A program made the translations under genes and the position numbers. A model generated the notes under the pieces. The model did not search any database and was not told where the DNA came from. It saw only the letters and a list, made by a program, of their open reading frames with translations. Below are positions 43,101 to 51,039 of a DNA stretch of 64,000 nucleotides, piece by piece (the stretch's first letter is position 1; every line of letters begins with the position of its first letter). Origin of the DNA: Brachybacterium sp036311905 (GTDB lineage Bacteria > Actinomycetota > Actinomycetes > Actinomycetales > Dermabacteraceae); contig NZ_JAZDCH010000017.1 in assembly GCF_036311905.1 (NCBI RefSeq), positions 1-64,000 of the forward strand, written 5' to 3'.

Positions 43101-43725
43101 GCTGTCCGAGGGCCGCCTCGGCTACCTGCACATCCCGGACATGGTCTCTTCCGGCTGGGCGCAGATGCACCGCGACCTGCGCGAGGCGACCACCAAGGAG
43201 GGGCTCGTCGTCGACGTCCGCTACAACAGCGGCGGCCACACCAGCCAGCTGGTCACCGACCGGCTCGCCCGTCGGGTGCTGTCCTGGGACTACCCGCGCC
43301 ACGAGTCCCCCGGCACCTACCCGCAGTTCGCGCCGCGGGGCGCGGTGGTGCTGGTGACGAACCAGGAGGCGGGGTCCGACGGCGACATCGTCAACGCCGT
43401 CGCGCAGGCGATGCGGATCGGGCCCGTGATCGGCACCCGCACCTGGGGCGGCGTGATCGGCATCGACGGCCGCTACGACCTGGTCGACGGCACCGGCGTG
43501 ACCCAGCCGAAGTACGCGAGCTGGTTCGAGGGCCAGGACTGGGAGATCGAGAACTACGGCGTGGACCCCGACATCGAGGTGCCGCTGCCGCCGAACGCCT
43601 GGGCCGCCGGCGAGGACCCGCAGCTGGCCCGCGGGGTCACCGAGGCGCTCGCGCTGCTGGCCGAGACCCCCGCCAAGACCGCGCCCCCGCTGCCCGCGCC
43701 CCGCTTCGCGCAGCGCGAGGGCTGA
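40198..43725 (+). CDS. tricorn-type protease
   Basis: A 1175-residue peptidase of the tricorn family, which trims oligopeptides released by larger proteases. Order: two beta-propellers (residues about 1-600, with FSPDGAHVAYISR-type blades), a Pro/Ala/Thr-rich spacer near 600-650, a PDZ domain near 870-930 (LLAPGVGAREGDAIVRIGGREV) and an S41-like catalytic domain with VDVRYNSGGHTSQL and the nucleophile Ser1060 in NQEAGSDGD. No signal peptide is seen, so it is cytoplasmic. TAGAGT ends seven bases before the ATG (leaderless). A long antisense frame on the other strand is a composition artefact. Confidence 0.93.
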   Translation: MPETPAHAAYLRHPDVHGDAIVFTAANDVWTVPLAGGRAWRLTDEGAPVAYPRFSPDGAHVAYISRASGGPEVWVTAADGSTAPRRLTTWGKPSTKVAGWLPDGRVLAASSHEAPLARDMQLWAVDLEGRAELLPLGRSAEAAIHPDGTTVVATPWRRDQASWKHYQGGTAVKLWISRQEVPLDAEPAAHAARPWEPLLDELLASKLRIAWYGDRLIFASDTPGEGAGRTDRASANLWSVAQDGSDLRRHTALTSADGYLREPATDGTTIVFTSRGRLFAMDSLDAEPREVEVLASGVGSARRPRPAPTSRNLLALRPVHDARSSVVEWRGSAHALTHRGGPSRLLAGSCGLRYREVRPLGRSPFALMVSDTEALADRENGGVGSDVLALRRLDGGGEPIRLDLGEVGRILHAIPSPDGSKVAISTHDNVVRLVTLRGVVDPANTAATGHGKTGTADGGSTEAVPSAPRLEHVREVGRSTGGEVQHLTWSPDSRWLVWAEPNSWLLGRLMISDTADHEPTGRALTSGKYQDSEPAFSADGKHLALLSLRTFETVYDDMVFDLGFVNAERPFLIPLESTTPDPFGPHPDGWGGSADEKDGKDPKDGTGAAPAVTSAAGATPTGAASAGTTDPSQRPATATSPAGTEDADAPPATIVDLEAIEARIVPFPVLSGSYSHLTAVKGGFVWLHHPQQGVLGSSRAGVEGEDPAPTLEFWSLADRKLTVLADGVSDLAASGDGETLVVLQGENRVQIPATRKADEDSPDRVVIDLSRLQLTVDPVLERRGMLWDNYRIMAQQYWRADMDGQDWHAMTSWYDPVIERVVTDDDFQDLMWEVVGELGTSHAYVQGRVHQASPPMLPAYLGADLVRRDEGWTIARILPGDSSDPDARSPLLAPGVGAREGDAIVRIGGREVGAEGVAPLLIGTAGKATELVLLRDGVERRVAVTPLGDDSELRYQDWVASRRALVAELSEGRLGYLHIPDMVSSGWAQMHRDLREATTKEGLVVDVRYNSGGHTSQLVTDRLARRVLSWDYPRHESPGTYPQFAPRGAVVLVTNQEAGSDGDIVNAVAQAMRIGPVIGTRTWGGVIGIDGRYDLVDGTGVTQPKYASWFEGQDWEIENYGVDPDIEVPLPPNAWAAGEDPQLARGVTEALALLAETPAKTAPPLPAPRFAQREG

Positions 43726-43751
43726 TGAGCATCCCGGCGGTCCGGGCCGGG

Positions 43752-44060
43752 TCAGCGGAGGCCGTGGCCGGCGAGGACCGGGTGATCGGCCACGAGGTCG
43801 AGCCGCGGATGATGCGCGGGCGAGGGCTCGGACGGCTCGACGAAGGTAGCCAGCCGGGCGGTCGGATGCGTGCCGTCGGGCTGCAGCTCCCGCACGACGA
43901 GGGCGTTGCCGCGCAGCAGCCGATCCCCCGGTCGGAGCGCGGCGTGCTCCTCGCGCGGGATGACGATCCAGGCGGCGAGCAGTCGGGTGGCGGCACCGAG
44001 GGCGATGGTGACGAGCGGGATGAGGACGAGGAGGGCGAGGCCCAGGAGTGCGGCGGTCAT
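43752..44060 (-). CDS. small hypothetical membrane protein
   Basis: A 102-residue protein with one or two N-terminal membrane helices (residues 3-34) and a soluble tail containing IPREEHAALRPGDRLLRGNALVVREL, which might form a small beta fold. It is convergent with the tricorn gene, 26 bases away, and divergent from LysR. I do not recognise the family; coding is supported by the hydrophobic start and its own start near the LysR promoter region. Confidence 0.5.
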   Translation of the reverse strand: MTAALLGLALLVLIPLVTIALGAATRLLAAWIVIPREEHAALRPGDRLLRGNALVVRELQPDGTHPTARLATFVEPSEPSPAHHPRLDLVADHPVLAGHGLR

Positions 44061-44115
44061 GACTCGATCCTTCGCGCCTCAACCCGTCAGCACAAGCGAT
44101 GATTCCCAACCCTCT

Positions 44116-44132
44116 GTTCAGTGACGCTGAAC
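44116..44132. promoter_or_regulatory. dyad before the lysR-type gene
   Basis: GTTCAG-N5-CTGAAC lies just before the TAGGGT -10 box (44138-44143) of the LysR gene, so it probably overlaps the -35 region. It is a candidate autoregulatory site. Confidence 0.45.
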
Positions 44133-44149
44133 GAAGGTAGGGTCGCCGC

Positions 44150-45178
44150 ATGCTCGATCCCGTGAAGCTCCGCGTGCTGCGCTCCGTCGTCGAGACCGGC
44201 AGCATCCGCGCCAGTGCCGAGGCGCTCGGCTACACCCCGTCGGCCGTGAGCCAGCACCTCACCAGCCTGCGCCGCGAGACCGGGCTGGAGCTCGTGGAGC
44301 GCTCGGGCCGCGGCATCGAGGTGACCGCGCACGGGCGGCTGCTCGCCGAGCAGGCCGGGCCCGTGCTCGACGCCCTCGCCGCTCTCGACCGCGCCGTGCT
44401 GGACCTGCGCTCGGGTCGCTCCGGGTCGGTGCGCCTGGGCTATGCCGCCTCGGTCGCCTCCACCTGGATCCCCGAGCTGGCGCGGGACGTGCGCCGTCGC
44501 TTCCCGGATCTCGGCCTCGACCTGGTGCTGCGCAGCTGCTCGATCGACGACCTGCTCGAGGACGGCATGGACGTCGCCGTCGGCGAGACCAGCGACTCCC
44601 CCCGCGTCGAGGACTGGGACGCGCAGGACATCCTCGAGGAGGGGTACGTGGCGATCGTCGGCGCCGAGCATCCGCTCGCCGGGCGCACCGCGATCCAGCT
44701 CAAGGACCTCGCCCACGAGTCCTGGACGACGGACGACCCGCCCGGAGCCCCCTGGTTCGGCCGGATCCGCTCCGCCTGCCTCGCCGCGGGCTTCACGCCC
44801 TGCGTGGAGATCAACCCCCCGGACTATTCGACCGTGCTCGGCTTCGTGGCCACCGGCGACTACGTGACCGTGCAGCCCTCGGTGATCGCCCAGGACCTCC
44901 GCGCGGACCTGGTCGCGGTCCCGATCGAGGACCAGGCCCTGCGTCGGCGGATGAGCGTGCAGGTGCGTCGCACCGCCGCCCGGCACCCGGCGGTGCGCTA
45001 CATCGTCGAGAGGGTGCACGCCATGGCCGAGGACCGCGCCCGGGACATCCCCGGGGTGGTGCACCTGAACGCCCCGCGCGCTGCGGCCGCCGGCTCGCGG
45101 GAGCGGGCGCGGGCGCCGGAGCAGGAGCGGGAGCGGGCGCCGGACACCCCGCCCATGGCCGCCGCACCCGTCCTCTGA
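44150..45178 (+). CDS. LysR family transcriptional regulator
   Basis: A 342-residue LysR-type regulator: helix-turn-helix at residues 5-60 (LRVLRSVVETGSIRASAEALGYTPSAVSQHLTSLRRETG) and a substrate-binding domain beginning SVRLGYAASVASTWIPEL. The last 35 residues are a charged Arg/Glu/Ala tail made partly of GAGCGGGCGC repeats. TAGGGT ends six bases before the ATG, so it is probably leaderless. No divergent target apart from the small membrane protein gene is present, so the regulon is unknown. Confidence 0.9.
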   Translation: MLDPVKLRVLRSVVETGSIRASAEALGYTPSAVSQHLTSLRRETGLELVERSGRGIEVTAHGRLLAEQAGPVLDALAALDRAVLDLRSGRSGSVRLGYAASVASTWIPELARDVRRRFPDLGLDLVLRSCSIDDLLEDGMDVAVGETSDSPRVEDWDAQDILEEGYVAIVGAEHPLAGRTAIQLKDLAHESWTTDDPPGAPWFGRIRSACLAAGFTPCVEINPPDYSTVLGFVATGDYVTVQPSVIAQDLRADLVAVPIEDQALRRRMSVQVRRTAARHPAVRYIVERVHAMAEDRARDIPGVVHLNAPRAAAAGSRERARAPEQERERAPDTPPMAAAPVL

Positions 45179-45233
45179 GAAGATCGAGGTGGTGCGACGC
45201 GACCCGGCGCCGTGGAACCCGCAAGGAGGACGC

Positions 45234-45782
45234 ATGACCGCGAAGGACACCCCGGACATCGACACCCGCATCTCGAACCTCCTGGTGAGGGCCGAGATCA
45301 CGGAGGACAGCCTGGTGATGGAGGTCGACATCACCGGCACCGCCGCCCAGCTGTGGGAGGCGGTCACCGACCCGGAGCGCCTCGCGCAGTGGTCGCCCGT
45401 GGTCCCCGACCGGGCGCTCACCGCGATCGGCCCCGCCCTGGCGCGCGAGAACCCGGAAGACGACCCGGTCGCGGCCGACGTGCTCGCCCTCGCCGCCGAC
45501 CATGCCGTCACCCATCGCTGGGGCGACGCGACGCTCGGCTGGGTGGTCGACGACGGCCAGATCGACCTGCAGGTCACCCTCGGCGACGTCCAGGAGGCCC
45601 AGTACTTCGCGGCCGGTTGGCACGTGTGCCTGGGCGTGCTCGACGCGCTGCTCAGCGGCGAGGAGCAGGAGCGGATCGTGGGTATGGACGCCCTCGAGCA
45701 CGGCTGGCGGGAGCTGCAGCAGCGCTACGCCGAGGAGTTCGGTCACCCGGTCGGCCCGGCCCCCGGGGCTACCGGCGAGTAG
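45234..45782 (+). CDS. SRPBCC (START/AHSA1-like) family protein
   Basis: A 182-residue protein of the SRPBCC fold: LVMEVDITGTAAQLWEAVTDPERLAQWSPVVPDRALTAIGP is the usual AHSA1-like start, and QYFAAGWHVCLGVLDALLSGEE the C-terminal helix. Such proteins bind hydrophobic ligands or assist chaperones; the ligand is unknown. A strong AAGGAGGA ribosome site precedes the start at 45234. It may be cotranscribed with the LysR gene 55 bases upstream and ends in a large hairpin. Confidence 0.8.
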   Translation: MTAKDTPDIDTRISNLLVRAEITEDSLVMEVDITGTAAQLWEAVTDPERLAQWSPVVPDRALTAIGPALARENPEDDPVAADVLALAADHAVTHRWGDATLGWVVDDGQIDLQVTLGDVQEAQYFAAGWHVCLGVLDALLSGEEQERIVGMDALEHGWRELQQRYAEEFGHPVGPAPGATGE

Positions 45783-45833
45783 CGGCGCTCCAGGGAGCAT
45801 GTTGGCCGCACCATGCTCCCTCAGCCGCCGCTA
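45780..45833. terminator. hairpin between convergent genes
   Basis: Inner stem AGGGAGCATG / CATGCTCCCT with a 10-base loop, extended by outer arms TAGCGGC / GCCGCTA that begin at the SRPBCC stop codon. It lies before a convergent gene and is a probable two-way terminator. Confidence 0.7.
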
Positions 45834-45885
45834 CCCCGCGGTAACCGGCGGTGGGACGGCCCCGCTCCGGACAAGCCCCCCGCTC

Positions 45886-46869
45886 TCAGTCCAGCGGGTA
45901 GTCGACGAAGGCGAAGCCGGAGCCGTCGGGGGCCCAGCTGGGCACGTTGATGGTGCCCTGGCCGCCGTGCAGCGCCATCAGGGTCCGCGGCTCCTGCCAC
46001 GCGCCGACCTCGACCATCCGCAGCTCGACCTGGCGGTTCTCGGGATGCCCCGTGGTGCCCGGCTCGAAGCTGAGGTAGACCGCCACGTCACCGGTGGGGG
46101 CGATGTGCGGGAACCAGTTCACGCGCTCGTCGACGGTCAGCTGCTCCAGCTCACTGCCGTCGGGCCGCACCCGGGCGAGCTGCGCATGGCCGGGCAGCTC
46201 GGAGAACTGCTCGGTGTTGAAGAGGATCCACTCCCCGTCGGGCATGTACTCGCTGCCGTCGGCCGGACCGGGATCGGTGGTGACCGCACGATCGCCGGTG
46301 CCGTCGACGCCGATCAGGTGGATCGTGCCGCGCGCCCACCAGTCATCGCCCTCGGGGGCGAGGTGCACGTAGGCGAGGGTCGTCCCGTCGGGGCTGATGC
46401 CGTGCAGGAAGTGCAGGGCGCCGTCGTCGGGGGTGATGCGGCGCGGGGTCCCGGCGGCATCGGGGCCGGTCAGCGGCACTTCCCAGATGTGGAAGTCGTT
46501 CGCGGAGGCAAAGATCGCGGAGCCGTCGGGGGCGAGCACGTGGTCGTTGTTGACCGGCGGCAGGCCGGGGACCTCGAGGAGCGCGGGCGCCCCGGAGCCG
46601 TCGGCCGGCAGCCAGAACAGCAGACCGTCGGCGTTGACGAGCAGCCGCCCGTCGGCGGACCAGTTAGGCGCCTCGTACAGCCGCTCGGTGGTCTCGTGGA
46701 CGGTGCGGATCTCGCCGGTCGCGCGATCCCAGACGCGGATCCGGCAGCGCTGTCCGGGCAGGAGGCGGCGGCCCGACAGGGTCTCCTCGGCGGCGGGCTC
46801 CCCGGTCGCCACGGGCTCCACCGACTCAGCGGGCTCAGCGGACGAGGAGGTGGGGGCGTCGGCGGTCAT
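45886..46869 (-). CDS. TolB-like (PD40 repeat) beta-propeller protein
   Basis: A 327-residue protein of repeated PD40-type blades: APNWSADGRLLVNADG, NNDHVLAPDGSAIFASAND, LHGISPDGTTLAYV, EYMPDGEWILFNTE, VPSWAPDGSGFAFVDY. The first 30 residues are Ala/Glu/Ser-rich with no signal peptide, so it is cytoplasmic. Such propellers occur next to sugar-acid operons and sometimes act as lyases (oligogalacturonate-lyase-like fold); that is only a possibility. It is the third gene of an operon with ATGA overlaps. Confidence 0.75.
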   Translation of the reverse strand: MTADAPTSSSAEPAESVEPVATGEPAAEETLSGRRLLPGQRCRIRVWDRATGEIRTVHETTERLYEAPNWSADGRLLVNADGLLFWLPADGSGAPALLEVPGLPPVNNDHVLAPDGSAIFASANDFHIWEVPLTGPDAAGTPRRITPDDGALHFLHGISPDGTTLAYVHLAPEGDDWWARGTIHLIGVDGTGDRAVTTDPGPADGSEYMPDGEWILFNTEQFSELPGHAQLARVRPDGSELEQLTVDERVNWFPHIAPTGDVAVYLSFEPGTTGHPENRQVELRMVEVGAWQEPRTLMALHGGQGTINVPSWAPDGSGFAFVDYPLD

Positions 46870-47360
46870 CGGGCGGCTCCTTCGCCGAGGTGGGCGCGCA
46901 GGGCGGCGACGACCAGGTCGTGGTCCTGCTGCGAGGTGAGACCGGAGGCGGTCATCGCGGCGACCACCCCGGCGCCGCGCACGCGGATCGGGAAGGATCC
47001 GCCGGTCACGGCGTAGGTCTCATCCAACCAGCCGATCGCCCGCGGGTCCACGCCGGCCTGCGACAGCCGCGCGTCGACGAGCGCGCTCGAGGCCTCCATG
47101 CGCAGCACGACCCGCGCCTTCCGCTCCGCCCAGACCTCCTGGTCGGGGCCGACGCCGGGCAGCACGGCGCGGAAGAGCACGAGCTGCGGCCGACGGATGT
47201 CGAGCAGCACCCCGTGCCCCGTCTCCTGCGCGATGCGCACGGCGGCGGTGCCGAGCGCCCAGGCGTCGGCCGGCTCGAAGCGGTCCAGCACCAGCTCCAG
47301 TTCCTGCGCCTGCAGCGTCTCGATCGTCGTCGGGCCCGCGGCCGTCCCCGCGGCCGTCAT
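46866..47360 (-). CDS. UPF0303 / heme-degrading-domain (GlcG/HbpS-like) protein
   Basis: A 164-residue protein of the UPF0303 group within the GlcG/HbpS fold: LDRFEPADAWALGTAAVRIAQETGHGVLLDIRRPQLVLFRA, WAERKARVVLRMEASS, GGSFPIRVRGAGVVAAMTASGL. These proteins are cytoplasmic and of unclear role, often beside sugar or small-acid catabolic genes. It sits between the Gfo/Idh/MocA gene and the propeller gene with ATGA overlaps on both sides, so the three products are made together. Confidence 0.85.
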   Translation of the reverse strand: MTAAGTAAGPTTIETLQAQELELVLDRFEPADAWALGTAAVRIAQETGHGVLLDIRRPQLVLFRAVLPGVGPDQEVWAERKARVVLRMEASSALVDARLSQAGVDPRAIGWLDETYAVTGGSFPIRVRGAGVVAAMTASGLTSQQDHDLVVAALRAHLGEGAAR

Positions 47361-48484
47361 CGGGCGCTCCCGACGATCGCGGCTGTCGCGGCGGGACGGG
47401 TCTCGCCGTGGGCGGGCGGGGCGTCGGCGAGATCCTGCGCGGGGGCCGCCACCCCGGCGGCGAGCACCTGCACACGGGCGGCCTCGAGCATCTCCATGAC
47501 GGCGATGGTCTCGGCGTGGGTGTGCACGGGCGACTCGGTCCGGCCCTCCCCGGAGTAGCGGGCGAGGGCGGTGGCCTCGTAGGAGAGCGCCGCGAAGCCG
47601 CGCAGCATGGTCGGGTCCTGCCAGCGCACGGTCGGCGAGCCATGGGCGGCGCCGTGCACGGTGAAGCTCGTAGGGTTGTAGAAGGGGCCCTCGACCTGCA
47701 CGAACGCGGAGGTTCCGGCGATGGTGGCGGTGGTCGGGGTGCGCTCGAGCATCGAGGTGTAGAGCGTGGAGACGGCGCCGCCCGCGTGGGTCGAGACGAC
47801 GACGGCGTTCGCGTCGACGCCGGTCCCGGTGACGGTGCCGCGGGCCTCGATCGAGGTCGGGGCACCGAGCACCATCTGCAGGAACTGCGCGGGGTAGACG
47901 CCGAGGTCGAGCAGCGCGCCGCCGCCGAGCGCCGGGTCGTACATGCGGTGGTCGGCGGGGCGGACGATGCGCTGGCCGTGGTCGGCGGAGGCGCTGCGCA
48001 CGTCGCCGAGGTCACCGTTCGCGACCAGGTCACGCAGCACGGAGGTCTGCGGGAGGTAGCGGGTCCACATGGCCTCCATGACGATTACCCCGGCGGACTG
48101 CGCGGCGGCGGAGAGCTCGCGCGCCTCGGCGGCGGTGACGGTGATCGGCTTCTCGATGAGCACGTGCTTGCCGGCGGCGATCGCGGCGAGGCCGATCGCG
48201 GCGTGCTCGCTGTGCGGCGTCGCGATGTAGACGACGTCGATCCCCGGGTCGGTCACCAGCGCTTCGACGCTGCCGTGGGCGCGGTCGAGCCGGTGAGCGT
48301 CGGCGAAGGCGCGGGCACGCTCGGGGCTGCGGGAGCCGACGGCGACGACGCGCTGCGCGCTGTGCGCGTGGACCGCGCGCACGAACTCGCCGGTGATCCA
48401 GCCGGGGCCGACGACGCCCCAGCGCAGCGACGGCTCGCCAGCGCCCGGGAGGTGGATCTGGGCGTCGGGCAGGGTGCTGAGCAT
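47357..48484 (-). CDS. Gfo/Idh/MocA family oxidoreductase
   Basis: A 375-residue NAD(P)-dependent sugar dehydrogenase. The Rossmann start is RWGVVGPGWITGEFV near residues 21-35, then DVVYIATPHSEHAAIGLAAIAAGKHVLIEKPITVTAAEA, the EKP motif that carries the catalytic Lys. GGGALLDLGVYPAQFL is the family's second hallmark. The sugar or inositol-type substrate is unknown. It heads an operon with UPF0303 and a propeller protein; two LacI-type operators lie 105-150 bases upstream. An in-frame ATG at 48529 is less likely. Confidence 0.9.
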   Translation of the reverse strand: MLSTLPDAQIHLPGAGEPSLRWGVVGPGWITGEFVRAVHAHSAQRVVAVGSRSPERARAFADAHRLDRAHGSVEALVTDPGIDVVYIATPHSEHAAIGLAAIAAGKHVLIEKPITVTAAEARELSAAAQSAGVIVMEAMWTRYLPQTSVLRDLVANGDLGDVRSASADHGQRIVRPADHRMYDPALGGGALLDLGVYPAQFLQMVLGAPTSIEARGTVTGTGVDANAVVVSTHAGGAVSTLYTSMLERTPTTATIAGTSAFVQVEGPFYNPTSFTVHGAAHGSPTVRWQDPTMLRGFAALSYEATALARYSGEGRTESPVHTHAETIAVMEMLEAARVQVLAAGVAAPAQDLADAPPAHGETRPAATAAIVGSAR

Positions 48485-48589
48485 CGAGAAGCCTCCGGAG
48501 GGGGTCGCGTGCCGACGACCGCTGGTCACGAGGACCGCGGATCACGAAGTCCCGGGATCACGAGAACTGCAGAGTACGAGGACCGCGCC

Positions 48590-48601
48590 TAGCACGAGCT
48601 A
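48590..48601. promoter_or_regulatory. LacI-type operator (imperfect)
   Basis: TAGCACGAGCTA, within CTAGCACGAGCTAAC. It is 32 bp centre-to-centre from the perfect copy at 48622-48633, about three helical turns. Confidence 0.65.
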
Positions 48602-48621
48602 ACGTTCGGTGCTCCAGACCC

Positions 48622-48633
48622 TAGCACGTGCTA
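48622..48633. promoter_or_regulatory. LacI-type operator (perfect)
   Basis: TAGCACGTGCTA, a perfect palindrome before the Gfo/Idh/MocA operon and after the LacI gene transcribed toward it. It is the likely site of that regulator. Confidence 0.7.
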
Positions 48634-48683
48634 ACCCGCCGTGAAGGGTCTGTCCCGGCAGACTGCCACTGCGCCGCTCAGGG

Positions 48684-48746
48684 CCGGCGCGCAGGGTTCA
48701 GCGTCCGGCGCGCACCGTTCAGCGCCCAGCGCGCACGGTTCCCGTC
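48684..48746. repeat. 21-bp imperfect tandem repeat at the 3' end of the lacI-type gene
   Basis: Three units of the kind CGGCGCGCAGGGTTCAGCGTC run through the stop codon region of the regulator at 48719. They change the last codons only. Confidence 0.6.
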
Positions 48747-49762
48747 GACCCGCGCACCGTCAGGCGCGTCGGCGTCGCCACCACCCGCCGAGCGCGCGCG
48801 CCGTCGGACGTGCCCTCGAGCCGCTCGACCAAGATCGAGAGCGTCGCCTCGACGGTCGCCGCCACGTCCTGATGCACGCTGGTCAGCGCGAGATACGAGA
48901 GCGCCGCGACGTGGCTGTCGTCGAAGCCGATCACCGACACCTGCTCGGGCACCCGCACCCCCGCGCGCTGCAGCACCGCGAGGAGTCCGGCCGCCGCGTG
49001 GTCGCTCCCGCAGACCACCGCCGTCGGCAGCTGCTCGCGCTCGAGCAGCGTCCGCCCCGCCGACGCGCCGTCCTCCTCGCCGAAGCCCGCGTCGAGCACG
49101 TCGACCTCCCCCTCGAGCCCCGCCTGCGTCATCGCGGCGCGGTAGGCATCCGCGCGGTCGGCGCCGACCAGCCCGCCGAGCGGCCCGCCCACGTACGCGA
49201 TCTCGCGGTGCCCCAGCCCGACCAGGTGCTCGACCGCCTGGCACAGCCCGCCCCGCTCGTCGACGTGGACGGTGTCGAGGGAGTCGTCGCGGGTCCACTC
49301 GCCGAGCAGCACCGCCGGCAGCAGGGTGCTCGCCGCGGCCAGGGCGGTCGCGTGCGGGTCCGGGTTGAACACGGCGAGCGCCTCGACCCGCTCCTCGAGC
49401 AGTGCCCCGATCGCCTCATCGGTCCCGCGGCCCGCGTCGACCGTGCCCAGCGCGACCCGGTAGCCGCGCGCCGAGGCCGCCGCGACCAGCTCCTCGACGT
49501 ACCGCACCTGGAAGGCGTTACGCATGCTGAAGACCACGCCGAGCGTGCGGGTGCGCGCCTGCCGCAGCAGCCGGGCCGAGGCGTTCGGGCGGTAGCCGAG
49601 CTCCGCGGCGGCCGCGAGCACCTTCTCCCGGGACTCGGTGCTGGGCCCGTCGGCCCCGCGCAGCACCAGCGAGACCAGCTGCCGCGACACGCCCACGTGC
49701 TCCGCGATGTCCTTCATCGTGGGCAGACGGGAGGGGCCCTGGGGTGGGGTGCGCTCGACCAT
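48719..49762 (-). CDS. LacI family transcriptional regulator
   Basis: A 347-residue LacI/GalR protein: TMKDIAEHVGVSRQLVSLVLRG with NASARLLRQ as the hinge, then an effector domain (LGVVFSMRNAFQVRYVEEL, IAYVGGPLGGLVGADR, VSVIGFDDSHVAALSYLALTSV). The start at 49762 gives a 15-residue leader before the headpiece. It is upstream of, and in the same direction as, the Gfo/Idh/MocA operon, with two palindromes between, so it probably represses that operon in response to an unknown sugar. Confidence 0.9.
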   Translation of the reverse strand: MVERTPPQGPSRLPTMKDIAEHVGVSRQLVSLVLRGADGPSTESREKVLAAAAELGYRPNASARLLRQARTRTLGVVFSMRNAFQVRYVEELVAAASARGYRVALGTVDAGRGTDEAIGALLEERVEALAVFNPDPHATALAAASTLLPAVLLGEWTRDDSLDTVHVDERGGLCQAVEHLVGLGHREIAYVGGPLGGLVGADRADAYRAAMTQAGLEGEVDVLDAGFGEEDGASAGRTLLEREQLPTAVVCGSDHAAAGLLAVLQRAGVRVPEQVSVIGFDDSHVAALSYLALTSVHQDVAATVEATLSILVERLEGTSDGARARRVVATPTRLTVRGSTGTVRAGR

Positions 49763-49839
49763 GGGGGAAGTCTGCCAGGAGCTCAGCGGCCGACGAGGCG
49801 GGTCGGGGTTCGGGCCGGTGCGCGCGCGCCCGTTGGGGC

Positions 49840-50130
49840 TCAGACGCCGTCGATCAACAGCTCGAGCGCGACCTCGTCGCCCAGCCCCACCTGCTCCGCC
49901 CGCTGCACCGCGACCTTCACCGGCACCAGGTAGCCGCCTTCGCGCGGGAACAGCGAGGTGGTGTACTCGGTCGCCCCGAGGCGCACCGTCGCGGGGATCG
50001 CGCCCCAGCCGTAGGTGACCTGCCGGGCCACGGCCCCGATCGCGTCGGCCTCCTCGTCGGGCACGCGCACGAACAGGAACGGGGCAGGGCCCCGCCACTC
50101 GATCACCTTCCCGGCGAAGCGCAGCTGCAT
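49840..50130 (-). CDS. DUF1905 domain protein
   Basis: A 96-residue protein with the DUF1905 pattern MQLRFAGKVIEWRGPAPFLFVRVPDEEADAI, GWGAIPATVRLGATEYTTSLFPREGGYLVPVKVAVQRAE and an acidic end. Function is unknown; many relatives are followed by a YdeI-like domain, absent here. The start at 50130 fits the family; a frame from 50184 would begin inside palindrome C3. Confidence 0.85.
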   Translation of the reverse strand: MQLRFAGKVIEWRGPAPFLFVRVPDEEADAIGAVARQVTYGWGAIPATVRLGATEYTTSLFPREGGYLVPVKVAVQRAEQVGLGDEVALELLIDGV

Positions 50131-50178
50131 GCGCCGAGGGTACGCCGATGGGAGCGGCGGGCCTGGACGGCGGTCCCT

Positions 50179-50254
50179 GTCCATGAAAGGGACGTGAGCG
50201 GCACGAGGCCTGTCATATGACCGGTCTCGTGCCGCTCACGTCCCTTTGACGGTC
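50179..50254. repeat. palindrome family C, copy C3
   Basis: A 76-bp hairpin: AAAGGGACGTGAGCGGCACG arms around a perfect GTCATATGAC centre. It lies between two divergent genes, so it is not a terminator. It shares its loop with C4 at 53191-53266 and not with C1/C2. Confidence 0.9.
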
Positions 50255-50349
50255 AGCCTCCTGCCCACGACTCGACGTCCGAGCCGGGCCGGGCCCACGG
50301 TCGAGCCGCCGACGCGGCCGCCGACCGACCGCCGACGTAGAGTGGCCGC

Positions 50350-51039
50350 GTGCCCCAGTCCCGCTCCCCGCTGCGCCTGCTGCGCGGGGCAGTCGCCGCG
50401 ACCATCGCGACCGCCGTCGCGCTCGGCGGTCACGTCCTCGGCGGCGGGGACACCCCGGCCTGGATCGGGGTGGCGTTGCCGTGGTGGCTGTCCGTCACGG
50501 TGTGCGTGGCCCTCGCCGGATCACGCTTCTCGCTGCCCCGGCTGGGGCTCGCCGTGCTCTCCAGTCAGCTGCTCTTCCACGGGCTGTTCCTCGCGGGCAC
50601 GCCCGGCGACCCGACGGTCCAGCTCGTGGATCCCCCCGGCAGCCACCTCGGCCACGGCGCAAGCGGCCTGCACGATGCGGTCGGGCTGCACGGCACGGTC
50701 GACGCGCAGCATGCCACCGGCACGCACCTGGCGACGTCGGCCGAGCACGCGCTCCACACCGCGCACCTGGACGCACCGATGGTGCTGGGACACGTGATCG
50801 CCGCTCTCGCGACCACCCTGCTCCTGCACCGCGGCGAGCAGACGCTCTTCCGCTGCCTCGGCGCCGCCATCCAGCTGCTCGCGACGCTCGGACGGGTGTT
50901 CCTGCTGGTCGTCGCGCCGCTCCCGGTGCTCCCCGCGCCGCGCCCGATCACGGCCGATGCCGAGCCGCGTCGTGCCGTGCAGCAGGCGGTGCTCTCACCG
51001 CTGCGCCGTCGGGGTCCTCCCCTGGTCCTCGCCGCCTGA
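50350..51039 (+). CDS. membrane protein with a His-rich loop in a copper/peroxidase cassette
   Basis: A 229-residue protein with about five hydrophobic segments (near 13-27, 37-55, 64-80, 143-158 and 168-192) and a loop at residues 95-145 holding about a dozen His (LGHGASGLHDAVGLHGTVD and onward). The loop is a plausible metal-binding face. It precedes a PCu(A)C copper chaperone and a Dyp-type peroxidase on the same strand, so a role in periplasmic copper or heme-iron handling is possible. Start is GTG; TAGAGT ends six bases before it (leaderless). The family could not be named. Confidence 0.65.
   Translation: MPQSRSPLRLLRGAVAATIATAVALGGHVLGGGDTPAWIGVALPWWLSVTVCVALAGSRFSLPRLGLAVLSSQLLFHGLFLAGTPGDPTVQLVDPPGSHLGHGASGLHDAVGLHGTVDAQHATGTHLATSAEHALHTAHLDAPMVLGHVIAALATTLLLHRGEQTLFRCLGAAIQLLATLGRVFLLVVAPLPVLPAPRPITADAEPRRAVQQAVLSPLRRRGPPLVLAA

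Noticed and set aside
40108..44205. A very long open frame on the minus strand opposite the tricorn gene
   Set aside because: Its product is low-complexity Arg/Gly/Ala-rich with no domain, and the plus-strand frame has clear propeller, PDZ and S41 motifs; GC-rich DNA keeps antisense frames open.
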